Assembly (NCBI GenBank): GCA_023150945.1
Contig: JAKLJX010000009.1
Span: 124,001 to 188,000, forward strand
From: a bacterium
GTDB taxonomy: Bacteria; Zhuqueibacterota; Zhuqueibacteria; Zhuqueibacterales; Zhuqueibacteraceae
Reading direction: 5' to 3'
Length of the DNA stretch: 64,000 bases
Shown: positions 1 through 8,710 of the stretch, piece by piece
Numbering within the stretch: the first letter of the stretch is position 1
How the letters are laid out: the number at the start of each line of letters is the position of its first letter
Translations under genes and position numbers: made by a program
Notes under the pieces: generated by a model
What the model was told of the DNA's origin: nothing
The model's input: only the letters and a program-made list of their open reading frames with translations
Database searches by the model: none

Positions 1-47
1 ATATCCGGCAATGCAATCTTCAACATTTCTTGCCAGAGGAGAGGCGC

Positions 48-698
48 ATGCTTGATCTCATCGTTTGGTTTTGGCTGGCGCTGCTGAATGTGCCGGCGCG
101 GCAAGACGTTTCCCCGGAAAAAGTGGCAGCGCTGCCGCGACTGACGCGCGCCGAGATCATGGCCACTGCCGAACGGCTGGCGCAACACACCTGGGTGTGC
201 CGCGCAGCCAATCGCGTGGCGCCCTGCGTCACCGCGGTGCCGTACGAATCGGACTGGCAGCCGAATCAAACCGTAACCGGGGTTGCCTATGACTGGGGCG
301 GCATGGATGATCCCGAAACCTTTGACCGCAAGCTGCAGGAAGGCAAGGCCGCCGGCTCACACAGCCGCCACGGCATCACCGCCTGCACCGCCGGCATCGA
401 CTGCTCCGGTTATGTTTCCTATTGCTGGGGGCAGCCCACCAGACATGATTATTCCACCCGCAACATTCGCGAAATCGCCGGCCGGGCCAAGTACAATTGG
501 TTTACCGACATGAAACCCGGCGATGCACTGAACAAGCCCGGCGATCACATCGTGCTGTTCGCCGGCTACCATGCCGACGGCCGGCCGATCGTTTATGAAG
601 CCAACGGTGGTGCCGGCCGGGTGATTCGCAAAGTGCGCACCTGGGCCAGCCTGCAGAACTACCATCCCCTGCAATACCGGATGGTGGTGGAAGAGTAA
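48..698 (+). CDS. NlpC/P60-like cysteine hydrolase, secreted
   Basis: A 216-residue protein with a hydrophobic N-terminus (LIVWFWLALLNV) that looks like an export signal. The segment GIDCSGYVSYCWG places a candidate nucleophile at Cys119, and PGDHIVLFAGY places a candidate His at residue 167; this order and spacing fit NlpC/P60 or related CHAP-type papain-fold peptidoglycan amidases and endopeptidases. Substrate is not predictable. I chose the ATG at 48 because AGAGGAGAGG lies just upstream; an in-frame TTG at 30 would add six residues and sits inside that ribosome site. It is followed 39 bases later by a metacaspase-like gene on the same strand, so the two may be co-transcribed. The catalytic family is likely, the exact subfamily is not. 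Confidence 0.72.
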   Translation: MLDLIVWFWLALLNVPARQDVSPEKVAALPRLTRAEIMATAERLAQHTWVCRAANRVAPCVTAVPYESDWQPNQTVTGVAYDWGGMDDPETFDRKLQEGKAAGSHSRHGITACTAGIDCSGYVSYCWGQPTRHDYSTRNIREIAGRAKYNWFTDMKPGDALNKPGDHIVLFAGYHADGRPIVYEANGGAGRVIRKVRTWASLQNYHPLQYRMVVEE

Positions 699-737
699 AT
701 TCATCAGCTCGATTCCGTTTGACTCAAGGAGAGTGTC

Positions 738-2753
738 ATGCGCCTGCCGCTCACGACCACGCTGCCGGCTCTGCTGGCCATGATTTCGTTCAGCACGTTT
801 TGTTCGAAACAAAGTGAATCTCAACCAGGAGGCAACCCGCCGGCGGTGGCCGCCGCGCCGCAAGTCTACCCCGAGCCCACCCGGCCCCCGGCGAAATGGG
901 CGTTACTGGTGGGCATCGACAAATATCGCCACAGCGACCGCATCTCCAGTCTCTCCGGTTGTGTGAATGATGTGATGGACATGAAAGCGCTGCTGCTCGG
1001 CAAATATGAATTTCCCGAGCAAAACGTTCTGGTGTTGACCAACGAGCAAGCGACGCATGCCGGCATTGTCGCGGCGCTGCAAAACCACCTCATCGCCCAC
1101 GCCGAGCGCGACGACATCGTGGTGTTTCACTTTAGCGGCCACGGCTCACAAATGAAGGATATCTCCGGCGACGAACCGGACGGCTGGGACGAAACCCTGG
1201 TGCCGCATGACTCCCGTGACCCGCAGGGCCGGGTGTTCGATCTCAGCGATGATGAACTCAACGGCCTGCTGCAGAGGCTTTCGCAAAAAACGAAGAACGT
1301 GACCTTCATCTTCGACAGTTGCCATTCCGGCACGGCCACGCGCGGCGCGCTGACCCGCAACATTCCTCCTGATGACCGCCAGCCGCCCGCCAGCGTGCCT
1401 GCCTATGCCGTGAGCACGCGCGGCGCGGAAGCCGAGGGCAGCGATCTGCGCCTGCAGACCCTGAATTACGTCCTGATCGCCGGCTGCCTTTCCAAGCAGA
1501 CTTCCTTCGAGCATCTTGCCGAAGGCAAGGAACGCGGCGCGCTCACTTATTTTCTCGTGCGTGAGCTGCGCCACAGCCGGCCGGGCGCCACCTACCGCGA
1601 TGTGATGGATCGCGTGAAAGGCAACGTCAACGCGCTTTATCCCAACCAATTGCCGCAGTTGGAAGGCACGAAACTGGATCAATACGTCTTCAGCGATTCC
1701 ACCGGCCTGGCGCAGCCTTATGTGCTGGCTTCACCGGCCGGCAGCAATCAAGTCAAGCTGGCGGCCGGTGACGTGCAGAGCGTGACGGCCGGCTCGATAT
1801 TCGAAATCTATCAACCCGGTGCCAAGAAATTTGCCGCGCCGGAGCAGCCGCTCGCCAAAGCCGAAGTGACCAGCGTCTCACCGTTCAGCGCCGCGGCCAA
1901 AATCATCTCCGGCCGGCAGATTCCGGCGTTTGCGCGCGCGGTCGAGCGTGAGCGCCGCTATCCCGATCAAAAGCTGCGAGTGTATTACCAGGGGCTGGCG
2001 CAATCACCGGCGCTGCAAGCGATCAAAACCGAGTTGGACGGCTTGAGCTTTGTGGAAACCTCGCCCGCGCCGCGCAGCTATCACTTGTTGCTGCGGCAAA
2101 TCGGCGATGCCATTGCCACGGAAGGTGCTGACACCACGGAAATCTCACCGCGGGTGCCTGTGCGCGAATCCGGGGCCACGGCCCGCGTGGTGCATCAAGT
2201 CAAACAGTGGGCGAAATGGTTCAATGTTCTTTCGCTGGACAATCCGGCCGCCACGGTCAAGATCGATCTCGCCATTCGTGCCGTGCAGGAAGGGATAACG
2301 CGTGATCCGTTTGCCGCCATCGACAAAGCCGAGGCCGTACTGGCCGCCGGCGAATCCTTCGAAGTCACGGTGACGAATCAAGCCAGCCGCGATTTGTACA
2401 TTTCGATTCTCGATCTTTCCACGGACGGCAGCATTGCGGTGATCTACCCTTATCCCGAAGGCGCGAGTGAATTGCTCAAAGCCGGCGCCAGCGTGACGCA
2501 GCGTTTCGACACCTTCGTGCCGGAGAATCGCGCCACCATCACCGATGTCATCAAAGTGTTTGCCACTGCCAGCCCGGTGGATTTTCACGTGCTCACGCAA
2601 GCGGCGGTGCGGGATGTGCAGGAACTGCCGGCGGATCCGCTCGGCCAGTTGCTGGCACAGGCAACGCTGGGACAATCCCGCGGCGCGAAACCCTCTGCCG
2701 TCGATCTCGGCAGTTGGGCGACCAGTCAGCGCGTGTTCAAGATCAAGCGGTGA
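738..2753 (+). CDS. Metacaspase-like (peptidase C14) lipoprotein with DUF4384-like tail
   Basis: A 671-residue protein. The N-terminus ends in SFSTFC, a possible lipobox, so it is probably a lipoprotein. Residues about 50-320 form a caspase-fold p20-like domain: WALLVGIDKY starts it, the catalytic His135 lies in HFSGHGSQ and the catalytic Cys195 in FDSCHSG. The acidic stretch DEPDGWDETLVPHD and the later DDEL are typical of type I metacaspases, which usually cut after basic residues. Residues about 530-630 resemble DUF4384 (SFEVTVTNQASRDLYISILD), a beta-rich domain often attached to bacterial caspases and envelope proteins. AAGGAG lies upstream of the ATG. Substrate and trigger are unknown. 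A TPR-CHAT gene, of the same protease clan, lies two genes downstream. Confidence 0.86.
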   Translation: MRLPLTTTLPALLAMISFSTFCSKQSESQPGGNPPAVAAAPQVYPEPTRPPAKWALLVGIDKYRHSDRISSLSGCVNDVMDMKALLLGKYEFPEQNVLVLTNEQATHAGIVAALQNHLIAHAERDDIVVFHFSGHGSQMKDISGDEPDGWDETLVPHDSRDPQGRVFDLSDDELNGLLQRLSQKTKNVTFIFDSCHSGTATRGALTRNIPPDDRQPPASVPAYAVSTRGAEAEGSDLRLQTLNYVLIAGCLSKQTSFEHLAEGKERGALTYFLVRELRHSRPGATYRDVMDRVKGNVNALYPNQLPQLEGTKLDQYVFSDSTGLAQPYVLASPAGSNQVKLAAGDVQSVTAGSIFEIYQPGAKKFAAPEQPLAKAEVTSVSPFSAAAKIISGRQIPAFARAVERERRYPDQKLRVYYQGLAQSPALQAIKTELDGLSFVETSPAPRSYHLLLRQIGDAIATEGADTTEISPRVPVRESGATARVVHQVKQWAKWFNVLSLDNPAATVKIDLAIRAVQEGITRDPFAAIDKAEAVLAAGESFEVTVTNQASRDLYISILDLSTDGSIAVIYPYPEGASELLKAGASVTQRFDTFVPENRATITDVIKVFATASPVDFHVLTQAAVRDVQELPADPLGQLLAQATLGQSRGAKPSAVDLGSWATSQRVFKIKR

Positions 2754-2802
2754 AGCGGAAGCAAGCAGCGCATTTCAAAAAAACCAGAACGGGAGGGTCA
2801 CG

Positions 2803-3654
2803 ATGCCGAAGTTCGATTTCACCTCCGGCCGCCGGCTTGGGTTCATTTTCATTGTGCTGCTGGCCGCGGGCTTGCTGCAATGTACCGGACCCACTGCCAC
2901 CGCGCCCGGCGAAATCGAGCTGGCGATCACGCCGGTGCCGGGCGGCGGCTTCAACGATGCCGGTGTGCAATCCAGCATTCCGGATCTCGCCTTTGATGAG
3001 ACCTGGTTCTACATTCCCGGCTTTCTCTCGGAAGACTCATGTTTACTGCGCGGCCAGTGCAGCGCCGGCGGCAATATCGATCGTTTTGGCAAACTCACGG
3101 CGCCCTTCAACCCCGAAGCGATTCCCGCGCCGGACGGCAATCCTTCCCTCTTCTTCGGTTTCATTGCCACCCAAAATTTCTTCTCCTTCAATGGTGATCT
3201 GGCGAGTGTGCACAAAAGCGGCATTCAGAAAACCGGCATCTTCATTCCCTCGACAGCGGGCAAGCTCCGCTTGAAATTCGACTATGCCTTTCTGTCCGGC
3301 GACTACAACACCGGCCCGGCGCACAACGATGTTGCCCAGGTGCTGCTGCTCGATCAAAACAACCGGAAGCTCGCGACGGTGTTGCGCCTGGAGCGTGACC
3401 TGCTACAACCCGGCGGCAGCGGCGCAGTGGCAGGCAATGCCATGCCGCTGCCGGAAGGCGGCGGGTCGCAAACGCTTGCCGGCGTCACTGCCAACTATCC
3501 GCTGTGCACGGACTGGCGTTCGCACAGCTTTGATCTCACCGGTTTCAAAGGGCAAACGGTCACGCTCCGGCTGCTGGTGGAGGAAGTAGGCGGCAAGAAC
3601 GAGCATCCCGTGGCCTTGCTGTATGATAATTTCCGCATGGTGGAATACCACTGA
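2803..3654 (+). CDS. Secreted lipoprotein of unknown function
   Basis: A 283-residue protein. The signal sequence ends in LLAAGLLQC, a clear lipobox, so the mature protein should start at this Cys. The body is beta-rich; GKLRLKFDYAFLSGDY and the closing ALLYDNFRMVEY resemble jelly-roll or choice-of-anchor domains of exported proteins, but I recognise no named family. GGGAGG sits 8 bases before the ATG at 2803, which decides the start; the reading frame stays open farther upstream but overlaps the caspase gene. It lies between the metacaspase-like and TPR-CHAT genes on the same strand, so it may belong to the same envelope module. No catalytic motif is visible. Confidence 0.68.
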   Translation: MPKFDFTSGRRLGFIFIVLLAAGLLQCTGPTATAPGEIELAITPVPGGGFNDAGVQSSIPDLAFDETWFYIPGFLSEDSCLLRGQCSAGGNIDRFGKLTAPFNPEAIPAPDGNPSLFFGFIATQNFFSFNGDLASVHKSGIQKTGIFIPSTAGKLRLKFDYAFLSGDYNTGPAHNDVAQVLLLDQNNRKLATVLRLERDLLQPGGSGAVAGNAMPLPEGGGSQTLAGVTANYPLCTDWRSHSFDLTGFKGQTVTLRLLVEEVGGKNEHPVALLYDNFRMVEYH

Positions 3655-3699
3655 GGCGGAGATACGCTCCAACGTGACAGCACATCAGTTGATCAATCC

Positions 3700-6318
3700 A
3701 TGCCAACTCCCCTGCCGGAAAACAGGCCTTGCTGCAGCATGTCCCGCGCTGGCCGGCCGCTTGGCTTCTGCTTGCTTGCCCTGCTTGCAGTGGGATTGCT
3801 GCAAGACAGCCTCGCGCAATCACCGGCCGATCGTTCCACTGCGGGGCAGGAAGCAACGCGGCAAGCCGCGCAAAGGTTGCTGGACAGCGCGCAAGCAGCC
3901 TATCGCCGCGGCGATTGCGACAACGTGAGACTCGCGCTGTCGCTTTATCAGCAAGCGGCGGCACGATTGGGAAAACAAGAAGGCCGGCTGACGAAATCCA
4001 TCCGGCTTTACAACATGGCCAAGGGCTATCACCAACTCGGCCTGGCTGATTCTGCCCTGCTCTGCCTGCGTGAGGCGCTGGCGCTCAGCCAGGCGCTGCA
4101 GCACCGCGAACGCCAGTTCGAGACCCTGAATTTTTGCGCCGAAATTTTTCAAAGCCTGGGCCGCCTCGATTCCGCGGGATTCTACTACCGCCGGGCGCTG
4201 GCGTTGCAGCGCGCAGCCAATGAGTCGGCGTCACCGCCGGTGGTATTCATCAATCTCGGCGCAGCGCTGCATGCGTTGGGGAATCCCGGTGTTGCGCTTT
4301 CCTATTTGCAGCGCGCCTTGGCAAGCTTGCCGCCGCAGGAACACGGGCTGGCCGGCGTGGCGTGCAACAATCTCGGCCGCGTGTTGCAAACGCTCGGTCG
4401 CTCAGATTCCGCCCTGGTCTATTTTCGCGCCGCGCTTGGACATCGCCGCGCCGCAGGCGACCGCTTCGGCGAGGCAGTCACGCTCAACAACATGGGCTAC
4501 TCTTTCGATTTGCTGCAGCAGCTCGATTCCGCACAGGTGTATTATCGCCGGGCGAATGCCGCCTGGCAGCAGCATTGCCGGCCTTCGGATCAAGGCATGA
4601 CCCTGATCAATCTCGGCAGAATTTGGCTGGCGCAAGGCCAGCCGGATTCAGCGCTGGCGTACTTGTCGCGCGGATTGCATCTCAAGGAAGCAGCCGGCGA
4701 CCGCTCCGGCGAAGCTTGGGCGCTCAATGACATGGGGCGGGTTTATCAACAACGCGGGGATCACGAGCTGGCGCGGGAGCACTATCATCGTGCGCTGGCA
4801 AGGTTGCGTGAGGTGGGTGATCGCAGCCGCGCCGGCGTGACGTGGTACAATCTCGGCCGTTTGTTTCATGAAGCCGGGCCGCAGCAGAATCTCGAGCGGG
4901 CGATTGCATGCTATGACTCGGCGGCGCAGGCGCGGGCGGCCGTGCGGAGGCTGGCGGGCGCGGATGACAATCGCCTCAGCTTTGCCGAACAAGACGTGCA
5001 TTTGTTCGAACATTGGGCGCTGGCTTGCCTCGCTCTGGCAAAGTCATGGGGCCGCGCGAACGCGCACGCCGCCGCGCTGGCAGCGGCGGAGCGCGGCCGC
5101 GCCCAGTCGCTGCTGGATTTGCTTCCCAGCACCACAATTCAACCGGCCGGCAGCGCCAACCTGATTGCCGAAGGCAAGCAGTATGTGCAGCAGATGCAGC
5201 AAACCGGTGCGGGATTGCTTTCCTATCTCGTGACCGCGGACACGCTGGTGGTTTGGTTCGTACTGCCGTCCGGCGAAAGCCATTTGCAGCGAGTCGCAGT
5301 TTCGCGCGATTCGCTGGCGCAACTCGTCGACGCAATGCGTTGGCAGTTGGGTGCGGAGGCCGGCGGCCGCGTGGTGCCGGCACTCGAACGCGGATTGCGC
5401 CCCGCAGCGACCGGCCCATCCGAGGCCAATGCTGCAGGCAAGCTGGCAAAATTGCTTCTCCCTCCTGCCCCGCTGCTGGCGCGCTTGCCGGAGGCGAGCG
5501 AGCTAGTGATTATTCCGCATGGCAGCCTTGGCTTTTTGCCTTTTGCCGCTTTGCCGGTTGATTCTCTGGGCAATTGCCTGGGAATGCAACAGGCGTTGCG
5601 CTATGTGCCTTCGTTGGCTTTGCTGGCGGCGTTGGAAAAGAAACAAAGCTTGCGTGACCCGGCCAGCCGGCCGGCGCGCTTTGCCTCGGCGTTGATTGCG
5701 GCAAATCCCAAGATGCCGCAGTTGCCCACGGCCAATGGCGAATCGCTTCGCCTGGCGCCGCTGCCCGGCGCCGAGCAGGAAGGCTGGTGGCTGGCGCACA
5801 AACTGAAGGTTCACGCCCTGCTCGGTGCACAAGCAACCGAATCCGCCGTGCGGGAAAAACTCCCCGCGGCCGCGCTCGCGCATTTCGCCACGCACGGCTA
5901 CGCCTTTGCGTCGGAAGCGCAGGTGCGCGAATCCTTTCTGGCATTGGCGCCGGATAAGAACAATGAGGGTTTGTTGACCGTGGGCGAAATTATGAACGAA
6001 AAGAGTGAGCTGACTGCGGAGTTGATCGTACTCAGCGCGTGCCAAACCGGCCTGGGCAATCTGAAACAGGCGGAGGGCGTCGTGGGCCTGCAGCGCGCTT
6101 TTCTCGCCAAGGGCGCGGCCAGCGTGCTGGTCAGCTTGTGGAATGTCTCGGACACCGCAACACAAATCTTGATGAAGGCCTTTTACACGCATTGGCTGGA
6201 TGATCCGGATCGGCCGGGCAAAGCCCGAGCGTTGCAGCGCGCCCAGCAGGAGGTGCGGCAGGCCGGCTTTGATCACGCCCGCTATTGGGCGGCGTTTCAA
6301 CTGGTGGGCGCGCCCTGA
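3700..6318 (+). CDS. TPR-CHAT protein, secreted
   Basis: An 872-residue protein with a hydrophobic segment (LGFCLLALLAVGLLQ) near the start, so probably exported. Residues about 80-420 hold around nine tetratricopeptide repeats, a protein-binding solenoid. Residues about 590-872 form a CHAT domain, a caspase-like clan CD fold. His732 in HFATHG and Cys781 in LSACQTG make an intact dyad, and SVLVSLWNVSD is typical of the family. CHAT proteins with TPR sensors are known to be switched on by binding partners, as in the TPR-CHAT protease of type III-E CRISPR systems; no CRISPR genes occur here. The ATG at 3700 lacks a good ribosome site; the ATG at 3739 gives a cleaner signal peptide and may be the real start. 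Confidence 0.85.
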   Translation: MPTPLPENRPCCSMSRAGRPLGFCLLALLAVGLLQDSLAQSPADRSTAGQEATRQAAQRLLDSAQAAYRRGDCDNVRLALSLYQQAAARLGKQEGRLTKSIRLYNMAKGYHQLGLADSALLCLREALALSQALQHRERQFETLNFCAEIFQSLGRLDSAGFYYRRALALQRAANESASPPVVFINLGAALHALGNPGVALSYLQRALASLPPQEHGLAGVACNNLGRVLQTLGRSDSALVYFRAALGHRRAAGDRFGEAVTLNNMGYSFDLLQQLDSAQVYYRRANAAWQQHCRPSDQGMTLINLGRIWLAQGQPDSALAYLSRGLHLKEAAGDRSGEAWALNDMGRVYQQRGDHELAREHYHRALARLREVGDRSRAGVTWYNLGRLFHEAGPQQNLERAIACYDSAAQARAAVRRLAGADDNRLSFAEQDVHLFEHWALACLALAKSWGRANAHAAALAAAERGRAQSLLDLLPSTTIQPAGSANLIAEGKQYVQQMQQTGAGLLSYLVTADTLVVWFVLPSGESHLQRVAVSRDSLAQLVDAMRWQLGAEAGGRVVPALERGLRPAATGPSEANAAGKLAKLLLPPAPLLARLPEASELVIIPHGSLGFLPFAALPVDSLGNCLGMQQALRYVPSLALLAALEKKQSLRDPASRPARFASALIAANPKMPQLPTANGESLRLAPLPGAEQEGWWLAHKLKVHALLGAQATESAVREKLPAAALAHFATHGYAFASEAQVRESFLALAPDKNNEGLLTVGEIMNEKSELTAELIVLSACQTGLGNLKQAEGVVGLQRAFLAKGAASVLVSLWNVSDTATQILMKAFYTHWLDDPDRPGKARALQRAQQEVRQAGFDHARYWAAFQLVGAP

Positions 6319-6349
6319 GTCCCTCACCAAATCATGGGAGCCTTGGGAG

Positions 6350-8251
6350 ATGAAAACAAGAGCGATTCCACTCACGCTGCTGCTGGCGGCGCTGGCGAGC
6401 TGGCATTGCGGCGAGGACAAAGTCGTGACGCCGGAAATCAATGCGCCGGAGCCATTGCGTTGGGCTTGGCAGAATCCCCTGCCGCAGGGAAACGCGGTGC
6501 ACGGCTTGCATGTGTTTGACCGGAACACCGCAATCGCCGTGGCGGGCGCCGGCACAATCATGAAAACCACTGATGGCGGTGTGAGCTGGCGGGTGCAGCA
6601 TCTCGCCAGCGGCGTGATCGGCGATTTGCTCGCGGTGCATTTCTTCGGCAACAACTTCGGCGTCGCAGTGGGGAAAGCCCGCACATTGCTGCGCACGGCA
6701 GATGGCGGCCTCACCTGGGAAAGCCGGCCCAATCCTGCCTTTGGCGATCTCACAGACGTTTTCGTGATAGATGCCAGTACCGCAATCGCCCTGGGCGACA
6801 GCGGCGTGATTCTACGCAGCCGGGATGGCGGCACGTCTTGGAAAAGTCAACCGAGCCGCGTGACCAGCCGCCTGCATGCCGTGTTCTTTCACAATACCAC
6901 CCTCGGTCTTGCAGTGGGACAACAGGGAACGATTCTCAGCACCACCGACGGCGGCGCGACGTGGACCAAACGCACCAGCAACACCGCGAGCACGCTCCAT
7001 GACGTGGTTTTCACCGGCAGCCAGAGCGGGTTTGCCGTCGGCGATCTTGATTTCTCCGGCACGGCCGTGGTGCTGCGCACGACTGATGGCGGGATCACCT
7101 GGAGCCGGCAATCCTCCAGCGCGACCGCGGCACTGTTCAGCGTTTTCTTCAATGATGAGCGCGCGGGCACCGCAGTGGGCGCGAACGGCACGATCGTGCG
7201 CACCAGCAACAGCGGCGCGACTTGGGCAGCGCAAGCGAGCGGCAGCAGCGACAGCCTCCTTGGCGTTGCTTTCAGCGATGCCAATGCCGGTTTTGTTGTG
7301 GGAGATTTTGGTACAATTCTCCAAACCGCGGACGCGGGCCAAACCTGGACGCCGCGTTCCCACGGCTTCACCATCACGCTGCGCGCGGTTGCGTTTACCG
7401 AGGCCAACACCGGCATCGTGGTGGGCGGTGACTTTTCCGTCAACCGCGGGTTGATTCTGCGCACCAGCAACGCCGGCGCGCTCTGGCAGGAACAGGGTAA
7501 CGCAGCGGCGCGCGTGCCGCTTTACAGTGTGGCTTTGGCGGATGCCAACAATGCGATGGCAGTCGGCAATGCCGGAACCATCCTGGTCACCAACAATGGC
7601 GGCGCCACGTGGAACGCGCAAAACAGCGGCACCTTCGCCGAGCTGAATGACGTTGTTCTAATCAACGCACAAAACGCCATGGTCGTGGGCAGTGCGCCTT
7701 CATTCAACAGCGATGCGATCATCCTGCGCACCACCAATGGCGGCGCAACCTGGAGCAAGCAGTCGAGCGCCACCACCAGTGATCTTACCAGCGTGGCATT
7801 CGCGAATGCCAACCTCGGCGTCGCGGTGGGAAAGAACGGCACGATCTTGCGCACGGCCGACGGCGGGTTGACCTGGCAGGCGCAGGCGAGTGGAATTTTC
7901 AACGACCTCAATGCCGTTGCTTTTGCCGGCGCTCAAATCGCATTGGCGGTGGGCAGAGACAACTTTGGCGAGGATGCCGTCATCCTGCGCAGCACCGATG
8001 CCGGGTTGACCTGGCGTTTCATTCCGAGCGGCAGCAAAAATGTTTTGCAGGGCGTTTCCTTTGCTGATGGCAGCAACGGGGTCGCGGTGGGTGAAGCCGG
8101 CATGATCCTGCGCACCACCGACGCCGGCTTGACTTGGATTCGCCAGCCGCGCGCCGGCTTTCGCACGCTCACCGGCGTGGCTATGACGGGCCCGGAACAG
8201 GCAATCGCCGTGGGCGTGTTCGGCACCATTCTGCGCGGCGCTGCGCGATGA
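6350..8251 (+). CDS. YCF48/BNR-type beta-propeller lipoprotein, 14 repeats
   Basis: A 633-residue protein made almost wholly of repeats of 41-46 residues with the core AVG-x-x-GTILRT-x-DGG-x-TW. I count 13 full units and a fourteenth that is cut short, which would suit two seven-bladed propellers. The family (YCF48-like, photosystem assembly/BNR) is widespread in exported proteins and serves as a binding scaffold. The N-terminus (LLLAALASWHC) may be a lipobox, so a surface or periplasmic lipoprotein is likely. The start is the ATG at 6350, 31 bases after the CHAT stop, with GGGAG upstream; a longer frame into the CHAT gene is rejected. Position at the end of the caspase/CHAT run suggests a partner or sensor role, which is inference. 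Confidence 0.85.
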   Translation: MKTRAIPLTLLLAALASWHCGEDKVVTPEINAPEPLRWAWQNPLPQGNAVHGLHVFDRNTAIAVAGAGTIMKTTDGGVSWRVQHLASGVIGDLLAVHFFGNNFGVAVGKARTLLRTADGGLTWESRPNPAFGDLTDVFVIDASTAIALGDSGVILRSRDGGTSWKSQPSRVTSRLHAVFFHNTTLGLAVGQQGTILSTTDGGATWTKRTSNTASTLHDVVFTGSQSGFAVGDLDFSGTAVVLRTTDGGITWSRQSSSATAALFSVFFNDERAGTAVGANGTIVRTSNSGATWAAQASGSSDSLLGVAFSDANAGFVVGDFGTILQTADAGQTWTPRSHGFTITLRAVAFTEANTGIVVGGDFSVNRGLILRTSNAGALWQEQGNAAARVPLYSVALADANNAMAVGNAGTILVTNNGGATWNAQNSGTFAELNDVVLINAQNAMVVGSAPSFNSDAIILRTTNGGATWSKQSSATTSDLTSVAFANANLGVAVGKNGTILRTADGGLTWQAQASGIFNDLNAVAFAGAQIALAVGRDNFGEDAVILRSTDAGLTWRFIPSGSKNVLQGVSFADGSNGVAVGEAGMILRTTDAGLTWIRQPRAGFRTLTGVAMTGPEQAIAVGVFGTILRGAAR

Positions 8252-8500
8252 GCGGAAAAATGGGAAGACTCTGCCCTCCGCCGCGGCGCTTCAGTACGTA
8301 TCAAAGTTGAAAATACAGGCATCCGATCTTACCCGGCCTCTTCCCCGCCGCTGTCGAAATCGAAGCGCTCAAGAGAACCGCCAGCGGGCGGGCGGCCTGG
8401 CCAGCACAGCCAGACAGTGCGTTTGCGCCCAGCAATTTTCCAGTTGATTTCCTCACGCGCCCGCCGCACCCGGACACAAAATTCCCCCGCCAAAAAGGTG
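8252..8500. other. Gene-free stretch before the receptor operon
   Basis: No open frame with a ribosome site and no RNA gene is recognised here. The stretch separates the propeller gene from the promoter of the next operon. I see no strong hairpin followed by a T run, so no terminator is called. Confidence 0.5.
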
Positions 8501-8528
8501 TTGACAAAGCGGAAAAAAACGCTATACT
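8501..8528 (+). promoter_or_regulatory. Sigma70-like promoter of the receptor operon
   Basis: TTGACA at 8501-8506 and TATACT at 8523-8528 are separated by 16 bases. This is a perfect -35 box and a five-of-six -10 box. Transcription should start near 8535, giving a leader of about 175 bases before the receptor ATG at 8711. The match is to the general bacterial consensus; whether this lineage's main sigma factor uses it is unknown. Confidence 0.68.
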
Positions 8529-8602
8529 CTTCCCAGTTCCCTCAAAACTTACACGAATCAGTTTGGTTGTATCTTCAGACGCCACACGATTGAATGGCTT
8601 TC

Positions 8603-8629
8603 CCATTGCCCGACAGGACGAGGCAATGG
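8603..8629 (+). promoter_or_regulatory. Hairpin in the receptor mRNA leader
   Basis: CCATTGCC at 8603-8610 and GGCAATGG at 8622-8629 form a perfect 8-bp stem with an 11-base loop. It sits in the untranslated leader downstream of the promoter at 8501 and upstream of the receptor. No T run follows, so it is not a simple terminator. I could not match it to a cobalamin or other known riboswitch; a regulatory role is a guess. Confidence 0.4.
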
Positions 8630-8710
8630 CACGTGATTCGGTCTCACCCCACACCTGAGCACAGCCTCAGCCCCGCGGTACGACATACAATTGAAGAGGA
8701 GGGTATCCCC

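Noticed and set aside
738-6318. A type III-E CRISPR (Craspase-like) system suggested by the TPR-CHAT protein
   Set aside because: No repeat-spacer array and no Cas7-11-like gene are present; the CHAT protein here carries an export signal, unlike the cytoplasmic Craspase subunit.
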